NCBI RefSeq assembly: GCF_040361275.1 | Contig: NZ_APNH01000001.1 | Span: 682,001 to 746,000, forward strand | Source of the DNA: Salinisphaera sp. T31B1 | Lineage (GTDB): Bacteria > Pseudomonadota > Gammaproteobacteria > Nevskiales > Salinisphaeraceae | Length of the DNA: 64,000 nt | Direction of reading: 5' to 3' | Shown: positions 56,972 to 64,000 of the stretch, piece by piece | How the letters are laid out: the number at the start of each line of letters is the position of its first letter | How positions within the stretch are numbered: position 1 is the stretch's first letter | The notes under the pieces: model-generated | What the model saw: only the letters and a program-made list of their open reading frames with translations | Told to the model about the DNA's origin: nothing | The model's database searches: none | Program-made: the position numbers and the translations under genes

Positions 56972-57712
56972 CTAGAGGGTGGCGCCAAGCATGGTGGAGA
57001 TCCGGCCCGCGGCCTGCTTGACCAGGGCCGCCAGTTCGGGGACCCGCTCGTCGGACAGGCGTGTCTTCGGTCCGGAGATTCCCAGGGCGGCCACCGGCCG
57101 GGACTGGCTGTCGAAGATGGGGGCGGCGATGCCACCGATCTCGGAACGCCATTCGCCGCGATTGACTGCATAGCCCTGGCCGCGAATCGCGTCCAGTTCA
57201 TCGCGCATCCTGGCCTGGTCGGTGATCGTGTATTCGGTGATCGGCTCCAGGTGGGCAAGCACTTCCTCGATGACCTCGCTGCTCTGAAAGGCGAGCAGTA
57301 CCTTGCCGGTGGCCACGCAATGGGCCGGTGCGCGCCCGCCGACCTTGGTATAGGCTCGGATCGGCTGCGGGCTGTCGATCTTCTCGACGTAGATCACCTC
57401 GGATTTTTCATAGATCGACAGGTGCACGGTCTCGGACGTGGTCTCGGCCAGCTTCTCGAGCTCGGGCAGGGCGACGCGCTTGAAATCCAGCTTGGAGATG
57501 GCATCGGCGCCCAGCACCCACATCTTCGAGCTCAGGCGGTACTTGCCGCCCGTGGAGAACACGTAGTCCTTGGCGACCAGCGTCTGCAACAACCGGTGCG
57601 TATTGCTTTTCGTCAGGTCAAGTTCGCGTGCGATATCCGACACGCCGCGTGGGTCGTCGCTTCGTGCGAGGGTTTCGAGTATGACCAGGCCTTTGACGAG
57701 CGTTTTGTCCAT
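56972..57712 (-). CDS. IclR-family transcriptional regulator
   Basis: About 246 residues: an N-terminal winged HTH (TLVKGLVILETLARSDDPRG, KSNTHRLLQTLVAKDYV) and a C-terminal GAF-like effector domain with the typical PAHCVATGKVLLAF, YAVNRGEWRSEIGGIAAPIFD and GISGPKTRL segments. IclR proteins usually sense aromatic or small organic acids and control nearby operons. It converges on the acyl-CoA synthetase/TctCBA/thiol dioxygenase unit, which is its most likely target. ATG 57712 is used; the longer frame starts at TTG 57763. Confidence 0.9.
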   Translation of the reverse strand: MDKTLVKGLVILETLARSDDPRGVSDIARELDLTKSNTHRLLQTLVAKDYVFSTGGKYRLSSKMWVLGADAISKLDFKRVALPELEKLAETTSETVHLSIYEKSEVIYVEKIDSPQPIRAYTKVGGRAPAHCVATGKVLLAFQSSEVIEEVLAHLEPITEYTITDQARMRDELDAIRGQGYAVNRGEWRSEIGGIAAPIFDSQSRPVAALGISGPKTRLSDERVPELAALVKQAAGRISTMLGATL

Positions 57713-58055
57713 GACGGGCAATATCACCGAAATCGCAACGATTGGGGTATTGGCACGAGCCAATGAGGCGTTCCGGCGGCGCTGGAGCCGTCCGGGCCAT
57801 TCGCGCCAGACGTTTTCCGCATGTTAGCACGCCTGTCCGGCCCGTCCGGGCCCGGACGAGCCGGCGCCCGCCTCTGGTCCGCGTCAGGCGTCGGTGCGCT
57901 GTCCAACACGCTCGCCGGACGCGCAAGACAGCGCAACGGGCCGCGTCGGGCTGCGGGCGGCAACCCGTCCAACCCGCGCTCCGGTACTACCGCCGGATGC
58001 GCGATGGACCATCCATCGGGCGCCGTCCGTCGTGCGCCGGCAACGCTGCCGGCGG
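57713..58055. other. Intergenic region upstream of iclR and downstream of the acyl-CoA synthetase
   Basis: About 340 bp of GC-rich DNA without a credible gene. It contains a perfect 16-bp palindrome of GTCCGGG half-sites (57843-57858) and a hairpin next to the synthetase stop. Confidence 0.5.
58036..58053 (-). terminator. Stem-loop after the acyl-CoA synthetase gene
   Basis: GCCGGCA (58036-58042) and TGCCGGC (58047-58053) form a perfect seven-base stem with a four-base loop, three bases beyond the stop codon on the minus strand. It has no U-tract. Confidence 0.45.
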
Positions 58056-59600
58056 CTATCGAGGCTGAGCGAACAGCTCGGCGTAGGTGGCCTGTAGCGT
58101 TTTCTTCATCACCTTGCCCATGGCATTGCGCGGAAATTCGTCGACGAACACTACCGCCTTCGGACGCTTGTACGCGGCCAGATCGCTCATGGCACGCTCG
58201 TTGATCATCGCTTCGGTCACGCGCTCGTCGGGCTGGCAGCGGATGGCCGCCAGCACGCCTTCACCGAAATCCGGATGCGGTACACCCAGGACCACCGCTT
58301 CCTCGACGCCGGGTACCGTTTCGAGGACGTTCTCCACTTCACGCGGGTAGACGTTGTAGCCACCGGATATGATCAGTTCTTTCTTGCGACCGACCAGCCA
58401 GACATATCCATCGGCATCGAACCGGCCCATGTCACCGGTGTCGAAAAAACCGTCCTGGGTCCAGTCGTCGGTCAACTCGGGCCGATTCCAGTACTGGCCG
58501 ATCGTGGCAGGGCTTCTGGCTTGCAGGCTGCCTACTTCGCCGTCGGTGACCGGCACGCCGGCTGCGTCGGTGATACGCAGGTCGACAATGGACAGCGGCT
58601 TGCCGACCGAGCCGACCCGGGCGCTGCCGTCGATCGGATTGGATGTCAGGATGCTGGTTTCGGTCAGGCCGTAGCGTTCAACCACCGTCACGCCCATCGC
58701 TTGTTGCAGGGCAGCGAACATCTCGGGCGACAAGGGCGCGGAGCCGGAGGTCGCCAGCCGTAGATTCCGGCACGCCCGCCGGTCGAAGCCGGGCTGTGCG
58801 AGCAGGCGCGTATAGATCGCCGGAACGGCCATGAACACCGTTGCCTCGGGCAACAGACGGCAGGCCTGGGCGGCATCGAACGTCTCGGTGATCATGAGGC
58901 TTGCGCCTGTCGACAGCGGCATGGCCGCGGCGACAAACAAGCCGTGTGCATGGAATACGGGCAGTACATGCAGCACGCGATCGTCGGGGCTGATCTGCCA
59001 GGCCTCGGCCAGCGCATCCAGATTGGACATCAGGTTCGCGTGCGTCAGCGGTGCGCCCTTCGGCCGTCCGGTGGTGCCGGAGGTGAACAGCATGGCCGCG
59101 TAGTCGTCGGGCTGCGGCTCGTCCTGGATATCAGCTGCCGGCTCCGCCGTGTTCAACAGGTCGTCGGCCGAGCCGTCGCCATAGGCGATGATCTTGTATG
59201 GGGTGTCGTCCGCCAGGTTGAGCGCCTGGGCATCGTTGTCGATCAACAGCGACGGGGTGGAATCCTCGAGCAGTATGCCGGCTTCACGCGCGGTGAAACC
59301 GGGATTGACCGGCACATAAATCGCACCGGCCCTCAAGACGCCGAGAAACAGCAGAATGCCATCGGCCGATTTGCCCAGACGCACCGCGACCCGGTCGCCG
59401 CGCGTAACACCGTGCTGGCGAAGTGTGGCGGCGACCCGGCTGACGCGTGCGTCGGCCTGAGCGAATGTGATCCACGGTTCGTGTGTGTCCTGGCGTGCGG
59501 GGTAGAAACACAGCGCCGGCGCATCCGGGCGCGAGGCCGCCTGGTGTCGCAGGGCGTGCGAGAGAGTCGGGGTCGGAGTCAATGGCGTCACCTTGAACAT
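58056..59600 (-). CDS. matB: AMP-forming acyl-CoA synthetase, malonyl-CoA synthetase (MatB)-like
   Basis: A 514-residue ANL-superfamily ligase. The P-loop is LFTSGTTGRPKGAPLTH; other core motifs are VVERYGLTE, GFFDTGDMGRFDADGY and GRKKELIISGGYNVYP, with the catalytic Lys in PRNAMGKVMKK. The substrate-pocket segment LPVFHAHGLFVA resembles MatB, which activates malonate or methylmalonate, better than it does fatty-acid ligases. The ATG at 59600 lies seven bases after the upstream crotonase stop. With the GntR gene and the divergent TRAP importer it resembles matR-matB-matPQM arrangements. The substrate is inferred. Confidence 0.75.
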   Translation of the reverse strand: MFKVTPLTPTPTLSHALRHQAASRPDAPALCFYPARQDTHEPWITFAQADARVSRVAATLRQHGVTRGDRVAVRLGKSADGILLFLGVLRAGAIYVPVNPGFTAREAGILLEDSTPSLLIDNDAQALNLADDTPYKIIAYGDGSADDLLNTAEPAADIQDEPQPDDYAAMLFTSGTTGRPKGAPLTHANLMSNLDALAEAWQISPDDRVLHVLPVFHAHGLFVAAAMPLSTGASLMITETFDAAQACRLLPEATVFMAVPAIYTRLLAQPGFDRRACRNLRLATSGSAPLSPEMFAALQQAMGVTVVERYGLTETSILTSNPIDGSARVGSVGKPLSIVDLRITDAAGVPVTDGEVGSLQARSPATIGQYWNRPELTDDWTQDGFFDTGDMGRFDADGYVWLVGRKKELIISGGYNVYPREVENVLETVPGVEEAVVLGVPHPDFGEGVLAAIRCQPDERVTEAMINERAMSDLAAYKRPKAVVFVDEFPRNAMGKVMKKTLQATYAELFAQPR

Positions 59601-59607
59601 CGGTTGA

Positions 59608-60405
59608 TCAGTAGCCGTTAAAGACCGGTTTCTGCTTGTCTGCAAACGCGGCCAGTGCACCGAGATAGTCCTGGCTGCGGGCACAGGCTTCGACCGCGGC
59701 GAAGGGCGCAGACCAGTCGCGCTCGGATTCGAAGGCGGCGATCTCGCGTAGACTGATCTTGGCCGCGGTCAGTGTCAGCGGGGCGTTGCCTGCCATGGTC
59801 TGCAGCTGGGTCTCCACGAAAGCATCCAGTGACTCCGGCGGTAGCGTCTCGTTGGCAAAGCCGCAGCGCAGCGCCTTGTCGGCATCGAAGAACTGCCCGG
59901 TCATGAGAATTTCGGCGGTCACCGCACGTCCTACGACTTCGACCAGCCGCTTGATCCAGTAAGGGCTGTAGCCGATACCCAGACGAGCCGCAGGCACGCC
60001 GAAGCGGGCATTGGTATCCAGATAGCGCAGATCGCATGCCAGTGCGATCGCCGTACCCGCGCCGATACAGAAGCCGTGAACCAAGGCGACCACCGGCGTA
60101 CGGATGGATTCGATACCGTCGAGGGCGGTCTGAATGATATGGGTGTGCTGGTCGGCCTGTGCGGGGTCGCGGCGAGACTCGCCGAATTCGCTGATGTCCG
60201 CGCCCGAGGCGAACGCCACGTCTCCCTCGCCACGGATCAGGACCACACGCAGGTCCTCGCGCGCCTTGAGTTCGTCGGCGATGCGCGTCAGGTCGAGCCA
60301 CATGCTCCGCGTGATGGCGTTGCGACGCGCCGGGTTCGACAGCGTCACACGGGCGATGCCCTGTTCGACGGTCAAGGTTACACGGGGCGTGTCGGTCGTA
60401 GTCAT
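59608..60405 (-). CDS. Crotonase family protein lacking both hydratase glutamates
   Basis: A 265-residue crotonase-fold protein with FASGADISEF and GFCIGAGTAIALACD oxyanion-hole segments. Both glutamates needed by enoyl-CoA hydratase are replaced: Ala119 (GTAIALA for GCELA) and Ala139 (GVPAARLG for QPEILLG). Tyr146 in LGIGY aligns with the Tyr of LGVPY in E. coli methylmalonyl-CoA decarboxylase (YgfG/ScpB), as far as I recall it. A decarboxylase role on malonyl- or methylmalonyl-CoA would fit the coupled MatB-like ligase. Its ATG overlaps the gntR stop (ATGA), so gntR, this gene and the ligase form one coupled operon. Confidence 0.82.
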   Translation of the reverse strand: MTTTDTPRVTLTVEQGIARVTLSNPARRNAITRSMWLDLTRIADELKAREDLRVVLIRGEGDVAFASGADISEFGESRRDPAQADQHTHIIQTALDGIESIRTPVVALVHGFCIGAGTAIALACDLRYLDTNARFGVPAARLGIGYSPYWIKRLVEVVGRAVTAEILMTGQFFDADKALRCGFANETLPPESLDAFVETQLQTMAGNAPLTLTAAKISLREIAAFESERDWSAPFAAVEACARSQDYLGALAAFADKQKPVFNGY

Positions 60406-61142
60406 CGGTGGGTTCCTGTTTCCAGACTCATCTGTTCGGCGATGGTCGAATGCATCTCGGAGATATGCACCACGCCCGCGGCGTTGGTGTGTTTCAGCAT
60501 GGTGTGCAGGCTTTCGCCCTGGAGGATCAGATGCGTGCGCATTGCGCGGGCGGCCCCGTCCTCGTCCTGAGCGCCGATGGCTCGCAGCACCGCGTCGTGC
60601 TCGGAAGACGACTCCGCGAGACGCCCGGGCAGGCGCCCCTGGGTGATCCGTAAAAACCACATGCGGTCGCGAAGACGAAGGGTTTCGGTCCAGAGATAGC
60701 GGTTGCCGGAAGCCGCGTAGATCGCCTCATGAAACCGGACGTTGGCTTCGTAGTAGTCGACCGGGTCCGCGTCGACGCAGCGTGCGCGACAGTCGGCCTG
60801 GTGATGTTCCATCAGCGCGAGTTCGTCGCCGCTGCGACGGCGCGCCGCCAAGCGTGCGCAGGCGGCTTCCAGTTCGGCCATGGCCTCGAACTGATCGAGG
60901 ATCTCGGCAGCGGTCTGACCTTTCACGACGGCTCGCTGGCGCGGGCGCAGCGTCACCAGACCATCGGCAGCGAGATGACGAATCGCTTCGCGGACAGGCG
61001 TTCGCGAAACGCCGTACTGCTGTGCGATCTGGGTCTCGGATAAAAAATCGCCCGGTTTCAGTTGCCCGATCATGATGTCTCGGCTTAATCCGTGGCTCAC
61101 GAGTTCGGATTGGGAAACAGCGGGTTGTGCGTCTTCGGGCAT
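60402..61142 (-). CDS. GntR-family regulator, FCD domain
   Basis: A 246-residue regulator: an N-terminal winged helix (LSETQIAQQYGVSRTPVREAIRHLA) and an FCD effector domain (NVRFHEAIYAASGNRYL, SSSEHDAVLRAI) with the His residues that bind a metal and a carboxylate. It heads the minus-strand operon with the crotonase and the MatB-like ligase and is divergent from the TRAP genes. The intergenic region has a GTATAC-centred site at 61213-61222, probably its operator. Confidence 0.87.
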   Translation of the reverse strand: MPEDAQPAVSQSELVSHGLSRDIMIGQLKPGDFLSETQIAQQYGVSRTPVREAIRHLAADGLVTLRPRQRAVVKGQTAAEILDQFEAMAELEAACARLAARRRSGDELALMEHHQADCRARCVDADPVDYYEANVRFHEAIYAASGNRYLWTETLRLRDRMWFLRITQGRLPGRLAESSSEHDAVLRAIGAQDEDGAARAMRTHLILQGESLHTMLKHTNAAGVVHISEMHSTIAEQMSLETGTHR

Positions 61143-61212
61143 GGGTCGTGCCTAGGTTGTCTGCGTCGCATACGCATCGAATGCGCATGCGAGAGAGTGC
61201 AATTCTCGTAAA

Positions 61213-61222
61213 ACAGTATACA
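61213..61222. promoter_or_regulatory. GTATAC-centred putative GntR operator
   Basis: ACAGTATACA lies between the divergent gntR and dctQ genes in an AT-rich stretch. Its reverse complement TGTATACTGT recurs at 38534-38543 upstream of an MFS gene. GntR/FCD regulators often bind TATAC-centred palindromes. Confidence 0.5.
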
Positions 61223-61313
61223 GTTTGGAAAACCTTGTGTAGCTTTTTACGCAAACAGAATACCTAGACGAGTCGCGCGGCGTCCTAGACCCGTGCCGAC
61301 GAAGGGGAGATCG

Positions 61314-61811
61314 ATGACAGCCTTGAGAACTGTCCTGGAAGCATTCAGCCGGCTGCTGTTCGGCCTGTGCGCGCTGGTGATCGTCGCCATGGCGCTATCG
61401 GTCACCTACGAGGTGCTCAGCCGGTACTTCTTCGGCCGGCCCACGATCTGGGTGACCGAAGTCTCCAGCTATCTGCTGGTGGCGGTGACGTTCCTCGGCG
61501 CGGCGTGGACATTGCGCATCGACGGTCATATCCGTATGGACCTGCTCGGCGAGACGGGCGGCTGGCTAGGACGCCGCGTCTCCGATCTGGCGATGTTCGT
61601 GGTCGCCGCGGTTGTCGCCGCGGCCTTGCTTTGGAGCGGCTGGCACATGACCTCGGCCAACTACAGCTTCGGCTGGCGCGCTTCGACGATTCTCGCCACC
61701 CCGCTGTGGATGCCGCAGGCGCTCATCCCGCTGGGCTCGCTTGCATTGCTCATTCAATCGCTGATCGGTCTTTGGGACACCCTGACCGGCGCCCGGTACG
61801 TCGAGGAGTAG
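61314..61811 (+). CDS. dctQ: TRAP transporter small permease
   Basis: A 165-residue, four-helix subunit with the family's SRYFFGRPTIWVTEVSSYLL region and the WTLRIDGHIRMDLL loop. AAGGGGAG precedes the ATG at 61314. It is divergent from the gntR-crotonase-ligase operon and followed by dctM after four bases. The gene order here is Q-M-P, unlike P-Q-M in the unit at 35-38 kb. Confidence 0.9.
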   Translation: MTALRTVLEAFSRLLFGLCALVIVAMALSVTYEVLSRYFFGRPTIWVTEVSSYLLVAVTFLGAAWTLRIDGHIRMDLLGETGGWLGRRVSDLAMFVVAAVVAAALLWSGWHMTSANYSFGWRASTILATPLWMPQALIPLGSLALLIQSLIGLWDTLTGARYVEE

Positions 61812-61815
61812 TGCG

Positions 61816-63078
61816 GTGTTTCTAGGCTTTGTTTTTCTCGGCGTTCTGTTGCTGCTGATTCTCCTGGGCGTGCCGGTCGCGCTGTCTCTGGCCGGCACCA
61901 CGCTGCTGGGTCTGTTCGCCATGGGTGGCTGGGGCGCGGTCTCGGCCATGTCCAATACCGCCTGGAGCACCACCTCCGAGTTCGTGCTCACCGCCATACC
62001 GCTGTTCATCCTCATGAGCGAGATCATCGGTGCCACCGGTATCGGCCGCGATCTATTCATCGCGGTGGAACGGTTTCTGGGACGCATCAGCGGCGGGCAG
62101 GCGGTGGCGACCGTGGTGGCCTGTGCAATCTTCGGCGCCGTGAGCGGCACCGCGGTCGGCGTGGCGGCCGTGATCGGCGGCGTGGCGATACCGGAGATGC
62201 TCTCGCGCGGTTACCCCAGGCGTATCGCTACCGGCGCCGTGGCCGGCGGCAGCCCGCTGGGCATGATCATTCCGCCTAGCCTGCCGTTGATCATCTATGG
62301 CGTGGTCACCGAAACCCCCATCGCCGATCTGTTCCTGGCCGGTATCGTCCCGGGACTGATCATCACCGTGCTGTGCTGCATCTGCGTCAGTTTCATGGTG
62401 CGCCGCTCGGGCATTCGCAGCGAGCCCGTCGATGCCGGCAGTGCATTCGACTCGATCAAGCTCTCGCTGCCAGTGGTGATCCTGATCGTGCTCGTCATCG
62501 GCTCGATCTATGCCGGTATCGCCACCCCCACGGAAGCCGCCGCCGTGGGCGCGGTCGGCGCCTTCGTCATTGCCGGCATCCAAGGCCGGCTGACCTGGGA
62601 GCGCGTGGTGAGTTCGCTTTATGCATCGGCCCGTACGAGCGCGATGCTGCTATTCGTACTCGTCGGCGCCATGCTGTTCGGCTACCTGCTGGGCATCACT
62701 CGCATGCCGCAGGAACTCACCGCGCTGGTCGTCGACCTGGACGTCTCGCGGTGGGTGATCTTCGCGATGATCATGCTGGCGTTCTTCATCCTCGGCATGT
62801 TCCTGGAAGTCACCTCCATCATTCTCATCACGATGCCGGTGATCTTTCCGACGGTCGTCGCCCTGCAGTTCGATCCGGTGTGGTTCGCGATCGTGCTCAT
62901 GGCCAATATGAGCCTTGCCGTGGTCACGCCCCCGGTCGGTCTGTGTCTGTATGTCGTCAAGTCCTGTGCCCCGAACACGTCGCTGCGCGACGTCATTCTC
63001 GGTACCGCACCGCTCATGATGATGTATGTCCTCGTGCTGATTGCGCTGTGTTTCTTCCCGGAACTGGCGATTTACTGA
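61816..63078 (+). CDS. dctM: TRAP transporter large permease
   Basis: A 420-residue ion-coupled permease with about 12 hydrophobic segments and the motifs GVPVALSLAG, FGAVSGTAVGVAAVIGGVAIP, IPPSLPLIIYGVVTE and VVTPPVGLCLYV. It starts with GTG at 61816, with GAGGAG seven bases upstream inside the dctQ end. It likely imports the acid activated by the MatB-like ligase. Confidence 0.93.
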   Translation: MFLGFVFLGVLLLLILLGVPVALSLAGTTLLGLFAMGGWGAVSAMSNTAWSTTSEFVLTAIPLFILMSEIIGATGIGRDLFIAVERFLGRISGGQAVATVVACAIFGAVSGTAVGVAAVIGGVAIPEMLSRGYPRRIATGAVAGGSPLGMIIPPSLPLIIYGVVTETPIADLFLAGIVPGLIITVLCCICVSFMVRRSGIRSEPVDAGSAFDSIKLSLPVVILIVLVIGSIYAGIATPTEAAAVGAVGAFVIAGIQGRLTWERVVSSLYASARTSAMLLFVLVGAMLFGYLLGITRMPQELTALVVDLDVSRWVIFAMIMLAFFILGMFLEVTSIILITMPVIFPTVVALQFDPVWFAIVLMANMSLAVVTPPVGLCLYVVKSCAPNTSLRDVILGTAPLMMMYVLVLIALCFFPELAIY

Positions 63079-63103
63079 AACGACAATAAAAGGAGATGAG
63101 CTT

Positions 63104-64000
63104 ATGAACAGAAAGACCACGTTGTGTATGGCGCTGGGCGTTGCCGCCACGGTGTTTGCCGGTACCGCCTGGGCACAGCAGACGCTGCGCCTGGGCCACT
63201 ATTTCGCCACCGAGGACTTCAGAGGCAAGACCGCTCAGCACTTCGCCGATCAGGTCAACGAACAGACCGACGACCTTCAGGTCGACGTCTATCCGAACGA
63301 ATCGCTGGTCAAGGGTCGCGAGGCGCTGCAGGCGACCTCCCAGGGTGTGGTCGATATCTATTCGGTATATGCCGGGTATCTCTCCGGCCAGGTGCCGTTG
63401 ATCAATATCTTCTCGTTGCCGTTCCCCCCGCCGTCGTATGACGACAAGGCGATGTACGAGCTCGCGCTGGATCCCGATACCGTCGCGCTGATGGACAAGA
63501 CGTTCGCCAAGTTCGGGGTGAAATATCTGGGCGTGATCAACTCTTCCGGGCCGGCACAGCTGTTCCTGCGCAACCCGGCCAAGTCCGTATCCGATATCCG
63601 TGGCCGCAAGCTGCGCGGTGCCGGCGGTCTGTCCGACGTGGCATTGCGCAAGCTCGGTGCTTCGGTGGTTCTGCTCAGCGCCGCCGAGCAGTTCCTTGCC
63701 CTGCAGACCGGCACCGTCGACGGCATTTCAACCACTTGGTCGTCGTACGTGAACTACGGCCTGGCCGACGTGGCGCCGACCTATCTCGCGGCGACCGTGG
63801 TGCGTGCGCCGTATCTGTTGCTGATGAACAAGGCCAAATACGACGCCTTGAGCGATGCGCAGCGCGATGCGATCACCAATGCCGTCAACAACACCGTGGA
63901 ATGGTCGCGCGAAAACTTCGCCGCGGAGCAGAAGATGCTTCACGACAAGGTCGTCGAACAGGCCAAGAACGTTGTGGAAGTCTCTGATGCAGACAAGGCC
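63104..64000 (+). CDS. dctP: TRAP transporter substrate-binding protein, C-terminus beyond window
   Basis: The first 299 codons are in the window and stay open to the edge. The signal peptide (MALGVAATVFAGTAWA) ends near residue 24. The conserved anion-binding Arg is in IRGRKLRGAGG, followed by the VALRKLGASVVLL and QTGTVDGIST segments of DctP proteins. AAAAGGAG precedes the ATG. Only the last helix or so is missing, judging by the usual length of 320-340 residues. Confidence 0.9.
   Translation, partial: MNRKTTLCMALGVAATVFAGTAWAQQTLRLGHYFATEDFRGKTAQHFADQVNEQTDDLQVDVYPNESLVKGREALQATSQGVVDIYSVYAGYLSGQVPLINIFSLPFPPPSYDDKAMYELALDPDTVALMDKTFAKFGVKYLGVINSSGPAQLFLRNPAKSVSDIRGRKLRGAGGLSDVALRKLGASVVLLSAAEQFLALQTGTVDGISTTWSSYVNYGLADVAPTYLAATVVRAPYLLLMNKAKYDALSDAQRDAITNAVNNTVEWSRENFAAEQKMLHDKVVEQAKNVVEVSDADKA

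Noticed and set aside
57713-58055. Short frames and a 16-bp palindrome between iclR and the acyl-CoA synthetase as a small gene or RNA
   Set aside because: The palindrome is pure G+C-rich and no promoter or frame supports a gene; kept only as intergenic structure.

Overview
The window looks like about 64 kb of chromosome from a GC-rich, free-living, probably marine or halophilic gammaproteobacterium. The order rsmG-parA-parB-atpIBEFHAGDC followed by glmU-glmS is typical of gammaproteobacteria near the origin. Together with a wax-ester synthase, a class B flavin monooxygenase, osmoregulated-glucan genes and several TRAP/TTT carboxylate importers, it suggests a Salinisphaera-like organism; the genus is a guess. 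I see no rRNA, tRNA, CRISPR array, insertion sequence or prophage.

Layout. (1) 0-12 kb, housekeeping and lipid/C3 metabolism: a partial secreted protein, pdxH translationally coupled to a dodecin, an AcuI-type acryloyl-CoA reductase next to a (methyl)citrate synthase, a MAPEG protein, WS/DGAT, an FAD monooxygenase, a secreted His/Arg-rich protein, a 2-hydroxyacid dehydrogenase and glnS. (2) 10.5-29.2 kb, conserved core: rsmG, parAB, the nine-gene ATP synthase operon with a clear sigma-70 promoter, a predicted outer-membrane or secreted protein, opgGH, glmU and glmS. The opgGH block sits between atpC and glmU. (3) 29.2-33.8 kb: an MFS transporter followed by a soxCD-like sulfite/sulfane dehydrogenase pair without other sox genes, then a convergent XRE-cupin regulator. 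(4) 34-38.3 kb: a HisD-family dehydrogenase resembling sulfopropanediol dehydrogenase HpsN with its own TRAP importer. (5) 38.3-43.2 kb: an MFS carrier, and a GntR-controlled divergent pair made of a second methylcitrate-type synthase and a PEP-mutase/isocitrate-lyase family lyase. (6) 44-48 kb: a family III CoA-transferase, a two-subunit UxaA/SuyAB-type lyase and an enolase-superfamily dehydratase. (7) 48.4-57.7 kb: an ADP-forming acyl-CoA synthetase, a TctCBA importer, hydratase-2 and crotonase homologues, a GST, a 3-mercaptopropionate-type thiol dioxygenase and an IclR regulator. (8) 58-64 kb: a MatB-like acyl-CoA synthetase, a crotonase and a GntR regulator, divergent from a second TRAP importer that runs off the right edge.

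How the parts may work together (inference). From 29 kb rightwards the window reads as a set of catabolic units for small organic acids, several of which point to organosulfur compounds. An HpsN-like enzyme could make sulfolactate, a SuyAB-like lyase could release sulfite, SoxCD could oxidise it, a thiol dioxygenase could turn 3-mercaptopropionate into a sulfinate, and AcuI plus methylcitrate synthase would deal with acryloyl- and propionyl-CoA. Three CoA-hydratase-fold enzymes (53.8, 54.8 and 59.6 kb) lack one or both canonical catalytic acids, so their chemistry is probably not plain enoyl-CoA hydration. That is the best candidate here for an undescribed pathway.
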